The notes under the pieces are model-generated. The model was not told the DNA's origin. It did no database searches and worked only from the letters and a program-made list of their open reading frames with translations. The position numbers were made by a program, and so were the translations under genes. From Streptomyces mangrovi (GTDB taxonomy: Bacteria > Actinomycetota > Actinomycetes > Streptomycetales > Streptomycetaceae): a stretch of DNA of 64,000 bases. This document shows positions 18,925-27,316 of this stretch, piece by piece; position 1 is the stretch's first letter, and every line of letters begins with the position of its first letter. Where the stretch lies: assembly GCF_900114215.1 (NCBI RefSeq), contig NZ_FOSG01000015.1, positions 62,001 through 126,000 on the forward strand, read 5' to 3'.

Positions 18925-20553
18925 CTACGTCACCCGGTCCGACAGGGCCCGGAAGTCCTCCCACTCCAGGGCGGGCGGGGAGGGGTCCCACAGCTTCTGC
19001 GCCACGGCCCGCAGCGGCATGCGCACGCCCCGGGCGACCTCGGCCGTCGTCTGCGCGCCCGACAGGTCGCACCAGACGGCCAGCCTCCCGCCCACCACAC
19101 GGTCCGGCCCGGTCAGCTCCGCCGGTTCCGGCTCGGTGCCGCGCAGTACCGCCGGGGTCCACTCCTCGTAGATCCGCTCCCCGGTCGGATAGGTGAACTC
19201 GTTGGGCTCGCCGAGGACGTAGTAGAGGTACTCGTCGTTGAGGTTGACCACCTCCCAGCCCTCGCGCAGGTACTCCCCGGGTGGCCGGGCGCCGATCTCC
19301 TTGCCCGTCCAGTAGGCGACCTGCCTGGGGCGGCTCGGTTCGACGACCCCGCCGGCGTGCTGCCCGTCGTTCCACACCTGCGGTGTGAAGCCCGCCTTCC
19401 GCACGGTCTCGGCGCGGTCGTTGAGCCAGGCCGCCGCCAGGTCCCGCACCCGGGCCCGGGGGCCGTGCTCGCGGCGGGCGGTCTCGGCCAGCTCGGGGTA
19501 GGCGGCCTCGGGGTCGGAGCGCATCAGTGCCCGGTACTCGTCACCGCCCAGGTGCCAGTAGGGGCCGGGGCCCGTCTGGTCGCGGAAGAGGGGGGCGTAC
19601 TCACGCAGCAGGTCGTCCACCAGGCGTGCCGAGCGCGGGTCGGAGATGTCGATCGCGCCGGGCGCCGGATCGCCGTCGGCGTCACGGAGCCGGAGTTCGG
19701 GGTGGGCGTCGAGCACCGCGCCGAGGTGGCCGGGCGAGTCGATCTCGGGGATGACGGTGATGTGCCGGGAGTTGGCCAGCTCGACGATCCGGCGCAGTTC
19801 GTCCTTGGTGAGGTGGGGGTCGGAGACGACCTCGGGGTGGGAGTCGCTCTCCACCCGGAAGGCCTGGTCGTCGGAGAGGTGGAGCTGGAGCTGGTTGAGC
19901 TTGAGGTCGCCCATCTCGCGGATGCGGTCCTCGATCCACCGGGCGCTGAAGTGCTTGCGGGCGATGTCGAGCATGAAGCCGCGCTGCGGGCGGTCGGGCC
20001 AGTCGCGGATGGTGCCGCGGGGGATCGAGCCGCCGCCGCGGAGGGCCTGCAGGAGGGTGCGGGTGCCGTGGAAGACGCCGGCGTCGGTGCGGCCGGTGAC
20101 GGTGACCCGGCCGGTGTCGGCCCTCAGCACGTAGCCCTCGCGGCCTCCGTACCCCTTGTCGGAATCGGCGGAGTCCAGTCTCAGCTCGATGTCGCCGGGC
20201 CCGGCCGGTCCGCCGGAGTGCTCCACGTCCAGCTCCCCGGCGAGCAGTTCGGCCTCGTCGGCGAGCGGGCCGCCGGGGTCGGCCACGACGCGGGTGCCGG
20301 GGGCGGGCTGCCAGCCGATGCCGGGCTCGGGTTCCCACCGGCGTACGGCGGGGACGGTGGCGGGGGCGGCGGGCAGGGTGACGGCCGGTACGTCGGGGGT
20401 CCTCCGGGCGCCCTCGCCCGGCTCTCCGCCGCCGTCCCCCGCGCCGTCCGGCAGCACGAGGAGGGTGACGGCCGTGACGGCGGCGGCCGCCCCGGCCACG
20501 ACCGCGACGGCGGCGGCCTTCCTGCGGGGATTGCGTCTGCGCCTGCGTCCCAT
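18925..20553 (-). CDS. Exported beta-N-acetylhexosaminidase (GH20)
   Basis: 542 residues. A run of arginines and a long hydrophobic stretch (AAAVAVVAGAAAAVTAVTLLVL) form a signal anchor. An N-terminal alpha/beta domain precedes the GH20 barrel: RGFMLDIARKHFSARWIEDR, LNQLQLHLSDDQAFR, ITVIPEIDSPGHL, and the catalytic Asp-Glu pair in WHLGGDEYRAL near residue 335, which acts with the substrate acetamido group. It releases terminal GlcNAc or GalNAc from chitin oligomers or wall fragments outside the cell. The gene is alone, convergent with the permease gene; its start is supported by TACGGT 6 nt upstream of ATG 20553. Confidence 0.92.
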   Translation of the reverse strand: MGRRRRRNPRRKAAAVAVVAGAAAAVTAVTLLVLPDGAGDGGGEPGEGARRTPDVPAVTLPAAPATVPAVRRWEPEPGIGWQPAPGTRVVADPGGPLADEAELLAGELDVEHSGGPAGPGDIELRLDSADSDKGYGGREGYVLRADTGRVTVTGRTDAGVFHGTRTLLQALRGGGSIPRGTIRDWPDRPQRGFMLDIARKHFSARWIEDRIREMGDLKLNQLQLHLSDDQAFRVESDSHPEVVSDPHLTKDELRRIVELANSRHITVIPEIDSPGHLGAVLDAHPELRLRDADGDPAPGAIDISDPRSARLVDDLLREYAPLFRDQTGPGPYWHLGGDEYRALMRSDPEAAYPELAETARREHGPRARVRDLAAAWLNDRAETVRKAGFTPQVWNDGQHAGGVVEPSRPRQVAYWTGKEIGARPPGEYLREGWEVVNLNDEYLYYVLGEPNEFTYPTGERIYEEWTPAVLRGTEPEPAELTGPDRVVGGRLAVWCDLSGAQTTAEVARGVRMPLRAVAQKLWDPSPPALEWEDFRALSDRVT

Positions 20554-20559
20554 GGGGTG

Positions 20560-20565
20560 ACCGTA
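20560..20565 (-). promoter_or_regulatory. -10 element of leaderless promoter for GH20 gene
   Basis: On the minus strand TACGGT, then 6 nt, then ATG 20553. No clear -35 box. Confidence 0.45.
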
Positions 20566-20699
20566 TTGCCCCTTTCCAGTCCTCGCCCGTCAATCATGCG
20601 CCCGGAACTCGTCTCGTCCGGGTGAAAGGAATCTTCCCGCCGACCGACTCCTCCCACTTATCGTTACCGTGACGTCATCCTCCGTCACACGTTCAACCC

Positions 20700-20726
20700 G
20701 GCCGCTCCGGCCGCTCCGGCCGCTCC
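20700..20726 (+). repeat. Three tandem 9-bp repeats
   Basis: Three copies of GGCCGCTCC in the divergent region between the hexosaminidase and OHCU-like genes. Probably slippage; no role visible. Confidence 0.7.
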
Positions 20727-20795
20727 GGCCGACCCCGCCACCCGCACTCCCGTGTCCCGCGACGTCCCTGACGTCTCCCCGCGCCCGAGGAGCCC

Positions 20796-21440
20796 ATGCG
20801 CCTGCCCCCTCAGCGAAGCGAGGCAACGCCGCTCCACCGCCTCAACAACGCCTCCCCCGCCGACCTCCGAGGCGCCCTGCTCGCCTGCTGCGGCAGCCGG
20901 CGGTGGGCGGAGAGCATCGCCGCCCACCGCCCCTACCCGGACATCGGGGCGCTGCTCGCCGCCGCCGACGAGGCCAGCTACGACCTCACCGACGAGGATC
21001 TGGCCGAGGCCCTGACCGGGGAGCCCGCCGCCGGAGCCGGGCCGGGCGGCCCGCTGTACGGCGGGCGGCACATCGCCATCACCGGCCCCGGCGCGCTCGC
21101 CGCGCACACCGCCCTGCGCGCCGCCCACGCCGCGTACGAGAGCCGCTTCGGCCACGCCTTCGTGCTGTGCGTGGACGGGGTGTGCGAGGAGGAGGCGCTC
21201 GGCCACGTCCTCACCGCGATCCGCACCCGGCTGGGCAACGAGGCCGAACAGGAGCGCACCGTGGCCGCCGAGGAACTGCGCCGCATCGCGCGCGGCCGGC
21301 TGCTGCGGCTGGCCCGGGAGGGGACGCCCCCGGGCCGGCCCCGGCAGCCGCCCCGCCCCGCCGGGCCGGGCGCCTCCGTACCGGCTCCGGCCGGTACCAC
21401 GTCCCCCGGTCGGGCTCCTAGCCCGTCCGTGCCTGATTGA
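20796..21440 (+). CDS. OHCU decarboxylase-like protein
   Basis: 214 residues. Family features of 2-oxo-4-hydroxy-4-carboxy-5-ureidoimidazoline decarboxylase, which makes (S)-allantoin in urate breakdown: LNNASPADLRGALLACCGS, AAYESRFGHAFVL, and RLGNEAEQERTVAAEELRRI. The usual HPxIG segment with the catalytic histidine is not seen; the aligned stretch reads ALTGEPAAG, so Glu seems to replace His. The last 45 residues are a Pro/Gly-rich tail. No other urate genes lie nearby. The fold call is good, but activity is doubtful. GAGGAG precedes ATG 20796 closely. Confidence 0.65.
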   Translation: MRLPPQRSEATPLHRLNNASPADLRGALLACCGSRRWAESIAAHRPYPDIGALLAAADEASYDLTDEDLAEALTGEPAAGAGPGGPLYGGRHIAITGPGALAAHTALRAAHAAYESRFGHAFVLCVDGVCEEEALGHVLTAIRTRLGNEAEQERTVAAEELRRIARGRLLRLAREGTPPGRPRQPPRPAGPGASVPAPAGTTSPGRAPSPSVPD

Positions 21441-21576
21441 TCACATCTGACCCCCCGGAGGAACCGTACCGACAGGACGTCGTTACCATGGCCATCGGCC
21501 GGTGGACCGTACCCGGCCGGGCCAGACCGACACCGAAGCCGGCCGGCCCCGTAAACCGCTCCCGGAGGGTATTTCC

Positions 21577-21957
21577 GTGCCGGCTGGAACGCTGTACCGC
21601 GGCCGGGAAGGCATGTGGTCCTGGGTGGCTCACCGAGTCACCGGCGTCCTCATCTTCTTCTTCCTGTTCGTGCACGTCCTGGACACGTCGCTCGTCCGCG
21701 TCTCCCCGGAGGCCTACGACGACACCGTGGCGGTCTACAAGACGCCCATCGTCGCGCTGCTGGAGTACGGCCTCGTGGCCGCCATCCTCTTCCACGCGCT
21801 CAACGGCCTTCGGGTCGTCGCCGTCGACTTCTGGTCGAAGGGCACCAAGTACCAGCGCCAGATGCTGTGGACCGTCATGGGCATCTGGATCGTGCTGATG
21901 GCCGGGGCGCTGTACCCGGTCCTCGGGCACGCCGTGAGCGAGCTGTTCGGGAGCTGA
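21577..21957 (+). CDS. sdhC: Succinate dehydrogenase cytochrome b556 subunit
   Basis: 126 residues with three membrane helices (VTGVLIFFFLFVHVLD, ALLEYGLVAAILFHALNGLRV, QMLWTVMGIWIVLMAGALYPVL). The WVAHRVTG and FHALNGLR motifs hold the family quinone/haem-site residues. It anchors SdhAB to the inner face of the membrane and passes electrons to menaquinone. Start GTG 21577 is preferred because GGAGGG lies 7 nt upstream; an upstream in-frame start at 21502 has no such site. First gene of sdhCDAB; sdhD starts 4 nt after its stop. Confidence 0.92.
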   Translation: MPAGTLYRGREGMWSWVAHRVTGVLIFFFLFVHVLDTSLVRVSPEAYDDTVAVYKTPIVALLEYGLVAAILFHALNGLRVVAVDFWSKGTKYQRQMLWTVMGIWIVLMAGALYPVLGHAVSELFGS

Positions 21958-21961
21958 CGAC

Positions 21962-22396
21962 ATGGCCTACGACGTAGACAACCCCGCCCCCGTCATCGAG
22001 CCGCCCCGCGCCCGCACCGGCCGGACGGCCAAGAAGTTCACGCCCGGCAACTTCGAGATGCACGCCTGGCTGTTCATGCGGCTGTCCGGCATCGTGCTGG
22101 TCGTGCTGGTGATCGGCCACCTGCTGATCCAGCTCGTCCTGGACGGCGGCGTCAGCAAGATCAACTTCGCCTTCGTCGCCGGTCGCTGGGCCTCGCCCTT
22201 CTGGATGACCTGGGACCTGCTGATGCTGTGGCTGGCGATGCTCCACGGCGCCAACGGTCTGCGGACCATCATCAACGACTACGCCGAGCGTGACGGCACC
22301 CGCTTCTGGCTGAAGATGCTGCTGTACACCGCCACGGTGTTCACCGTCCTGCTGGGCACGCTGGTGATCTTCACCTTCGACCCGAACATCCGCTAG
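21962..22396 (+). CDS. sdhD: Succinate dehydrogenase hydrophobic membrane anchor subunit
   Basis: 144 residues. Three helices: LFMRLSGIVLVVLVIGHLLI with haem-ligand-type His, WMTWDLLMLWLAMLHGANGLR, and MLLYTATVFTVLLGTLVIFTF. HGANGLRTIINDY mirrors the SdhC motif. With SdhC it forms the haem b and quinone-binding membrane part of complex II. It follows sdhC by 4 nt and precedes sdhA by 24 nt, so one transcript is expected. Confidence 0.92.
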   Translation: MAYDVDNPAPVIEPPRARTGRTAKKFTPGNFEMHAWLFMRLSGIVLVVLVIGHLLIQLVLDGGVSKINFAFVAGRWASPFWMTWDLLMLWLAMLHGANGLRTIINDYAERDGTRFWLKMLLYTATVFTVLLGTLVIFTFDPNIR

Positions 22397-22420
22397 AGCC
22401 GGGGCTGAGGCGCTTTCATC

Positions 22421-24175
22421 ATGAAGACCCACAAGTACGACACCGTCATCGTCGGCGCCGGCGGCGCCGGGATGCGCGCCGCCATCGAGGCGACCAAGCG
22501 CAGCCGCACCGCGGTGCTGACCAAGCTCTACCCCACCCGCTCCCACACCGGCGCGGCCCAGGGCGGCATGGCCGCGGCCCTCGCGAACGTCGAGGAGGAC
22601 AACTGGGAGTGGCACACCTTCGACACGGTCAAGGGCGGTGACTACCTGGTCGACCAGGACGCCGCCGAGATCCTGGCGAAGGAGGCCATCGACGCCGTCC
22701 TCGACCTGGAGAAGATGGGCCTGCCGTTCAACCGGACCCCGGACGGCACCATCGACCAGCGCCGCTTCGGCGGCCACTCCCGCAACCACGGCGAGGCCCC
22801 GGTACGCCGGTCCTGCTACGCCGCGGACCGCACCGGCCACATGATCCTCCAGACGCTGTACCAGAACTGCGTCAAGGAGGGCGTGGAGTTCTACAACGAG
22901 TTCTACGTCCTGGACCTGCTGATGAGCGAGGTCGACGGGGTCAAGCGCACCGCGGGCGTCGTCGCCTACGAGCTGGCCACCGGCGAGATCCACGTCTTCC
23001 AGGCCAAGGCCGTCGTCTTCGCCTCGGGCGGGAACGGCAAGTTCTTCAAGGTCTCCTCCAACGCGCACACCCTGACCGGCGACGGCCAGGCCGCCGCGTT
23101 CCGCCGGGGCCTGCCGCTGGAGGACATGGAGTTCTTCCAGTTCCACCCGACCGGCATCTGGCGCATGGGCATCCTGCTCACCGAGGGCGCCCGCGGCGAG
23201 GGCGGCATCCTGCGCAACAAGGACGGCGAGCGCTTCATGGAGAAGTACGCGCCCGTCATGAAGGACCTCGCCTCGCGCGACGTCGTCTCCCGCTCGATCT
23301 ACACCGAGATCCGCGAGGGCCGCGGCTGCGGCCCCGAGGGCGACCACGTCTACCTCGACCTCACCCACCTGCCGCCGGAGCAGCTCGACGCCAAGCTGCC
23401 GGACATCACCGAGTTCGCGCGCACCTACCTGGGCATCGAGCCGTACACCGACCCGATCCCGATCCAGCCGACCGCGCACTACGCGATGGGCGGCATCCCG
23501 ACCAACGTCCAGGGCGAGGTGCTGGCCGACAACACCACGGTGGTGCCGGGCCTGTACGCGGCCGGCGAGGTCGCCTGCGTGTCCGTGCACGGCGCCAACC
23601 GCCTGGGCACCAACTCGCTGCTGGACATCAACGTCTTCGGCCGCCGGGCGGGCGTCGCCGCCGCCGAGTACGCCGCGACCGCCGACTACGTGGACCTGCC
23701 GGAGGACCCGGCCGCGTTCGTCCAGGGCCAGGTCGAGGCGCTGCGTTCCTCGGAGGGCAGCGAGCGGGTCACCGAGATCCGCAAGGCGCTCCAGGAGACC
23801 ATGGACAAGAACGTCATGGTCTTCCGCACCGAGCAGACGCTCAAGGAGGCCGTCGAGGAGATCGCCTCCCTGCGCAAGCGGTACCGGAGCGTGTCGGTCC
23901 AGGACAAGGGCAAGCGGTTCAACACCGACCTGCTGGAGGCCATCGAGCTGGGCAACCTGCTCGACCTGGCCGAGGTGACGGCCGTCTCCGCGCTGGCCCG
24001 CAAGGAGTCCCGCGGCGGCCACTACCGCGAGGACTACCCCAACCGCGACGACGTCAACTTCATGCGCCACACCATGGCGTACCGCGAGGTGGGCGACGAC
24101 GGCACCGAGTCGATCCGGCTGGACTACAAGCCGGTCGTGCAGACCCGCTACCAGCCGATGGAGCGTAAGTACTGA
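22421..24175 (+). CDS. sdhA: Succinate dehydrogenase flavoprotein subunit
   Basis: 584 residues, normal length. FAD Rossmann motif VGAGGAGMRAAIEA near the N-terminus, SHTGAAQGGMAAAL with the His that binds FAD covalently, FHPTGIWRMGIL, the PTAHYAMGGIPTN substrate-site segment and HGANRLGTNSLLD. It oxidises succinate to fumarate in the TCA cycle and gives electrons to SdhB. The stop shares one base with the sdhB start (TGATG). Confidence 0.96.
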   Translation: MKTHKYDTVIVGAGGAGMRAAIEATKRSRTAVLTKLYPTRSHTGAAQGGMAAALANVEEDNWEWHTFDTVKGGDYLVDQDAAEILAKEAIDAVLDLEKMGLPFNRTPDGTIDQRRFGGHSRNHGEAPVRRSCYAADRTGHMILQTLYQNCVKEGVEFYNEFYVLDLLMSEVDGVKRTAGVVAYELATGEIHVFQAKAVVFASGGNGKFFKVSSNAHTLTGDGQAAAFRRGLPLEDMEFFQFHPTGIWRMGILLTEGARGEGGILRNKDGERFMEKYAPVMKDLASRDVVSRSIYTEIREGRGCGPEGDHVYLDLTHLPPEQLDAKLPDITEFARTYLGIEPYTDPIPIQPTAHYAMGGIPTNVQGEVLADNTTVVPGLYAAGEVACVSVHGANRLGTNSLLDINVFGRRAGVAAAEYAATADYVDLPEDPAAFVQGQVEALRSSEGSERVTEIRKALQETMDKNVMVFRTEQTLKEAVEEIASLRKRYRSVSVQDKGKRFNTDLLEAIELGNLLDLAEVTAVSALARKESRGGHYREDYPNRDDVNFMRHTMAYREVGDDGTESIRLDYKPVVQTRYQPMERKY

Positions 24176-24945
24176 TGGCCACTCCCGTCATGGAGAAGTC
24201 CCAGGCCGGTGCCGGCGGCACGGCCGGGGACTCCCCCTACATCACCGCGACCTTCCGGATCCGCCGGTTCAACCCGGAGGTCTCCGACGAGGTCACCTGG
24301 CAGGACTTCGAGCTGGAGATCGACCCCAAGGAGCGCGTCCTGGACGCCCTCCACAAGATCAAGTGGGAGATCGACGGCACGCTGACCTTCCGGCGCTCCT
24401 GCGCGCACGGCATCTGCGGCTCCGACGCGATGCGTATCAACGGCCGCAACCGGCTGGCGTGCAAGACGCTGATCAAGGACATCAACCCGGACAAGCCGAT
24501 CACCATCGAGCCGATAAAGGGGCTCACGGTCCAAAAGGACCTGGTGGTCGACATGGAGCCGTTCTTCCAGGCCTACCGGGACGTGATGCCCTTCCTGATC
24601 ACCAAGGGCAACGAGCCGACCCGCGAGCGCCTGCAGTCGGCCGAGGACCGCGAGCGCTTCGACGACACCACCAAGTGCATCCTGTGCGCCGCGTGCACCT
24701 CCTCGTGCCCGGTGTTCTGGAACGACGGCCAGTACTTCGGCCCGGCGGCGATCGTCAACGCGCACCGCTTCATCTTCGACTCCCGCGACGAGGGCGGTGA
24801 GCAGCGTCTGGAGATCCTCAACGACCGCGAGGGCGTCTGGCGCTGCCGCACCACCTTCAACTGCACGGAGGCCTGCCCGCGCGGCATCGAGATCACCAAG
24901 GCCATCCAGGAGGTCAAGCGCGCGCTGATCACACGCCGCTACTGA
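24175..24945 (+). CDS. sdhB: Succinate dehydrogenase iron-sulfur subunit
   Basis: 256 residues. N-terminal ferredoxin domain with RSCAHGICGSDAM for the [2Fe-2S] cluster, C-terminal ferredoxin domain with CILCAACTSSCP for [4Fe-4S] and TTFNCTEACPRGI for [3Fe-4S]. Electron relay between SdhA and the SdhCD quinone site. An extra Ala/Gly-rich leader of about 18 residues precedes the conserved start. Last gene of the operon, followed by two hairpin terminators. Confidence 0.96.
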   Translation: MATPVMEKSQAGAGGTAGDSPYITATFRIRRFNPEVSDEVTWQDFELEIDPKERVLDALHKIKWEIDGTLTFRRSCAHGICGSDAMRINGRNRLACKTLIKDINPDKPITIEPIKGLTVQKDLVVDMEPFFQAYRDVMPFLITKGNEPTRERLQSAEDRERFDDTTKCILCAACTSSCPVFWNDGQYFGPAAIVNAHRFIFDSRDEGGEQRLEILNDREGVWRCRTTFNCTEACPRGIEITKAIQEVKRALITRRY

Positions 24946-24956
24946 CATCCCCCTCC

Positions 24957-24979
24957 GGTCCGCCCGCCACGGGCGGACC
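24957..24979 (+). terminator. Terminator hairpin 1 after sdhB
   Basis: 10-bp stem, arms 24957-24966 and 24970-24979, loop CCA. Confidence 0.7.
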
Positions 24980-24988
24980 GGGGCACGG

Positions 24989-25022
24989 AGGCGCCCGGCC
25001 GGGGAGACCCGGCCGGGCGCCT
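24989..25022. terminator. Terminator hairpin 2 after sdhB
   Basis: 15-bp perfect stem, arms 24989-25003 and 25008-25022, loop GAGA. It lies between convergent genes and can serve both. Confidence 0.8.
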
Positions 25023-25047
25023 TCGTCGTGCGCACGGCCCCTGCCGG

Positions 25048-25410
25048 TCAGGCCGTGAAACGGCCGAGGACCAGCATCGTGACCAGCAGGGCCGCAAGCA
25101 CTCCCAGGCCGGCGCCGGCCACCCGGCCGCACCTCCGGGACGCGAACACCCCGGCCACTGTCCCCAGGGTCACCAGCGGCACCGCGTACTGCGCGACGGC
25201 GATCAGGGCGGCGTCGAAGCGCAGGGGGCCGCGTACGCCGTCCTGGCAGGAGCCGCAGGCGATGGCGATCAGCGGCCCGATCACTCCCGTGAAGAAGCCC
25301 GCCACCAGCACCGTCACCGCGAGCCCGGCCGACGCGGCCCGGTCGGCCGCGGTGCGCCTGGGATGGCCGGGAGCCGGGGAGGGCGATGGGGAAACGGTGC
25401 CAGCGTTCAT
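25048..25410 (-). CDS. Small three-helix membrane protein
   Basis: 120 residues. Ser/Pro-rich N-terminus, then helices SAGLAVTVLVAGFFTGVIGPLIAI, LIAVAQYAVPLVTLGTVAGVFA and AGAGLGVLAALLVTMLVLG. A CGSC pair lies between the first two. No family recognised. ATG 25410 is chosen because TAGCGT lies 7 nt upstream (leaderless); the longer frame to 25446 would read through that promoter. It is convergent with sdhB. Confidence 0.7.
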   Translation of the reverse strand: MNAGTVSPSPSPAPGHPRRTAADRAASAGLAVTVLVAGFFTGVIGPLIAIACGSCQDGVRGPLRFDAALIAVAQYAVPLVTLGTVAGVFASRRCGRVAGAGLGVLAALLVTMLVLGRFTA

Positions 25411-25417
25411 GCGGTGG

Positions 25418-25423
25418 ACGCTA
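25418..25423 (-). promoter_or_regulatory. -10 element of leaderless promoter for small membrane protein
   Basis: Minus-strand TAGCGT followed by 7 nt and ATG 25410, the same layout as at 1734-1739. Confidence 0.5.
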
Positions 25424-25492
25424 ACGGCCCTCCCGGGGCACGGCATGCGTCCTCGTACTCAGAAAGGGGGCGGAGTTCCGGACCTGGGCGGC

Positions 25493-26899
25493 TCAGGCCT
25501 GCCTGGAGGCGAGTTCGACGACGGTGATGTCGGATTCGGCGCCCACGCGCACCGGCGGGCCCCAGGCGCCCGCGCCGCGGGTGACGTAGAGCTGGGTGTC
25601 GCCGTAGCGCTCCAGGCCGGCGAGGGTGGGGTTGGCCAGGCCGGCGAGGTGGTTGCCGGGCCACATCTGGCCGCCGTGGGTGTGGCCGGAGAGCTGGAGG
25701 TCGACGCCGTGGTCCACCGCGTCGTGGATCATGACCGGCTGGTGGGCCATGAGGACCACCGCGCGGGAGGTGTCGCGGTCGTCCAGCGCCCGTGCGAAGT
25801 CCGGGCCCTCGCCCTCGGCCTCGCCCGCGAGGTCGTTGACGCCGGCCAGGTCGAAGTGGCGCAGCTCGCGGCGGGCGTTCTCCAGCGGCTGAAGGCCCAG
25901 CTCGCGGACGTGGTCGACCCACTCGCCCGCGTCGCCGAAGTACTCGTGGTTGCCGGTGACGAAGTACGAGCCGTCGCGCGAGCGGAGCCGCGACAGCGGC
26001 TCGGCGGCGCTGCCGAGCTCGGCGACGCTGCCGTCCACCAGGTCGCCGACGACGGCGACCATGTCGGCGTCGGCCCGGTTGATGGTGTCCACGATCCGCT
26101 GGGTGTGGGCGCGGCCCAGGACGGGACCGAGGTGGATGTCGCTGACGACGGCGATGCGGTAGCCGTGGGCGGCGCGGGGCAGCTTGGCCAAGGGGACGGT
26201 GACGCGCTTGAGCTTCGGGCCGCGCATCACGCCGTAGGTGCCGTAGCCGACCGTCCCGGCCGCCGCGACGCCCGCTGCGGCGGCCACGGTGCGGGCCACG
26301 AACAGCCGGCGCGACGGACCGGCCGGCGGGCGCTCACCCGTTTCGGGACCGGCCTCGGGACCGGGGTCCGCGCCGTCGCGGTCCGCGACGGCCGTGCACA
26401 CCGTCCCGGCCGGGGCGCCGCCGCCCGCGCCCTCCTCGGCGGACGCGGGCGCGGTGGCGGAGGAGGAGGTGGCGGTGGTGGTGGCGGTGGTGGTGGCGGT
26501 GGTGGCGGAGGAGGCGCCCGCGGCGCCTTCTGCAACACCGCTCCCGCCGGCCGCCCGCCGCGCCTCCCGCCGCTCCAGCCAGCGGCGCAGCAGCGGCCGC
26601 ACCGCCTCACCGGCGATGAGGGCCAGCGTCAGGTAGAGCACCATGGCGAGCCAGAGGAGGCCCGGCCAGGCGAGGATCTGCTTCAGCAGGAAGGGCACGT
26701 CCGCCCGTCCGGCGATCTGCGCCGCGACGGTGATCAGCGGCAGCAGGACGAGCAGGGGCGTGCCCACCCGTCTGTACCAGGTGCCGCGCGCCGCCACGTC
26801 GCGCACCAGACGCCGCCACAGATACCAGTGCACCGCCGCCAGGATGGCGATCACCAGCACCAGGACGCCCACGAACACCACGGCCATGCCCTGTTCCAC
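25493..26899 (-). CDS. Membrane-anchored metallophosphoesterase
   Basis: 468 residues. Three N-terminal helices (VVFVGVLVLVIAILAAVHWYLW, VGTPLLVLLPLITVAAQ, WPGLLWLAMVLYLTLALIAG), a low-complexity Thr/Ala/Ser linker, a further hydrophobic segment (ARTVAAAAGVAAAGTVGYGTYG), then a calcineurin-type domain with its five metal motifs in order: SDIHLG, GDLVDG, GNHEY, MAHQP, SGHTHGGQ. Similar to YkuE/YaeI-type phosphoesterases; substrate (lipid, nucleotide or wall precursor) unknown. It follows the SCO4848-type gene by 45 nt on the same strand. The start could be GTG 26899 or ATG 26887. Confidence 0.85.
   Translation of the reverse strand: MEQGMAVVFVGVLVLVIAILAAVHWYLWRRLVRDVAARGTWYRRVGTPLLVLLPLITVAAQIAGRADVPFLLKQILAWPGLLWLAMVLYLTLALIAGEAVRPLLRRWLERREARRAAGGSGVAEGAAGASSATTATTTATTTATSSSATAPASAEEGAGGGAPAGTVCTAVADRDGADPGPEAGPETGERPPAGPSRRLFVARTVAAAAGVAAAGTVGYGTYGVMRGPKLKRVTVPLAKLPRAAHGYRIAVVSDIHLGPVLGRAHTQRIVDTINRADADMVAVVGDLVDGSVAELGSAAEPLSRLRSRDGSYFVTGNHEYFGDAGEWVDHVRELGLQPLENARRELRHFDLAGVNDLAGEAEGEGPDFARALDDRDTSRAVVLMAHQPVMIHDAVDHGVDLQLSGHTHGGQMWPGNHLAGLANPTLAGLERYGDTQLYVTRGAGAWGPPVRVGAESDITVVELASRQA
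26462..26517. repeat. Trinucleotide-rich microsatellite within metallophosphoesterase gene
   Basis: Runs of GGTGGTGGC/GGCGGT coding for the Thr/Ala/Ser linker of the phosphoesterase. Likely prone to length change; in-frame multiples of three leave the domains intact. Confidence 0.7.
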
Positions 26900-26944
26900 T
26901 CCCCTGCCCGATTGTCTGTCCTCAGCCGAACGTACCGGCGGCCG

Positions 26945-27205
26945 TCATGCGTTCCTTCGGCCGTCGTGTGAGGCGCGCAGCGCCCGCAGACCGCGCAGGC
27001 CGATGATCCCGATGGCCGTGCCCAGCACCAGCGAGACCACGGCCAGCACCAGGTGGATCCAGAAGTACGTGGTCGGGTCGCCTGCGTCGTCGAACGCCAG
27101 GCCACCGCTGTCCTTCCACAGGTTCCTGGTGAAGTTGGTCCACACGAACCAGCTCCACCCTCCGAAGGCGAGCAGGAACCATGAGACGGGGCGAGAGAGT
27201 TTCAC
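26945..27205 (-). CDS. SCO4848-type small membrane protein
   Basis: 86 residues. KLSRPVSWFLLAFGGWSWFVW at the start and a second helix (FWIHLVLAVVSLVLGTAIGIIGL) near the end; W-rich first helix. This matches, from memory, the SCO4848 family of streptomycete membrane proteins found beside a D,D-carboxypeptidase gene, as here. Start GTG 27205 is supported by CATACT 7 nt upstream. Function unknown. It probably shares a transcript with the metallophosphoesterase. Confidence 0.75.
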   Translation of the reverse strand: MKLSRPVSWFLLAFGGWSWFVWTNFTRNLWKDSGGLAFDDAGDPTTYFWIHLVLAVVSLVLGTAIGIIGLRGLRALRASHDGRRNA

Positions 27206-27212
27206 ACCTACA

Positions 27213-27218
27213 AGTATG
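27213..27218 (-). promoter_or_regulatory. -10 element of leaderless promoter for SCO4848-type gene
   Basis: Minus-strand CATACT, 7 nt, then GTG 27205, in an AT-richer divergent region. Confidence 0.45.
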
Positions 27219-27304
27219 TCTATCGGCCCAACGGAATCACTGGCAGGGGCGTCTCCCGCCACCGCGATGGTCCTCTCGGAGGTTCCTCTCCGTCGCCGAG
27301 CCGA

Positions 27305-27310
27305 TACGTT
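27305..27310 (+). promoter_or_regulatory. -10 element of leaderless promoter for D,D-carboxypeptidase gene
   Basis: TACGTT followed by 6 nt and GTG 27317. Confidence 0.4.
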
Positions 27311-27316
27311 CACTCC

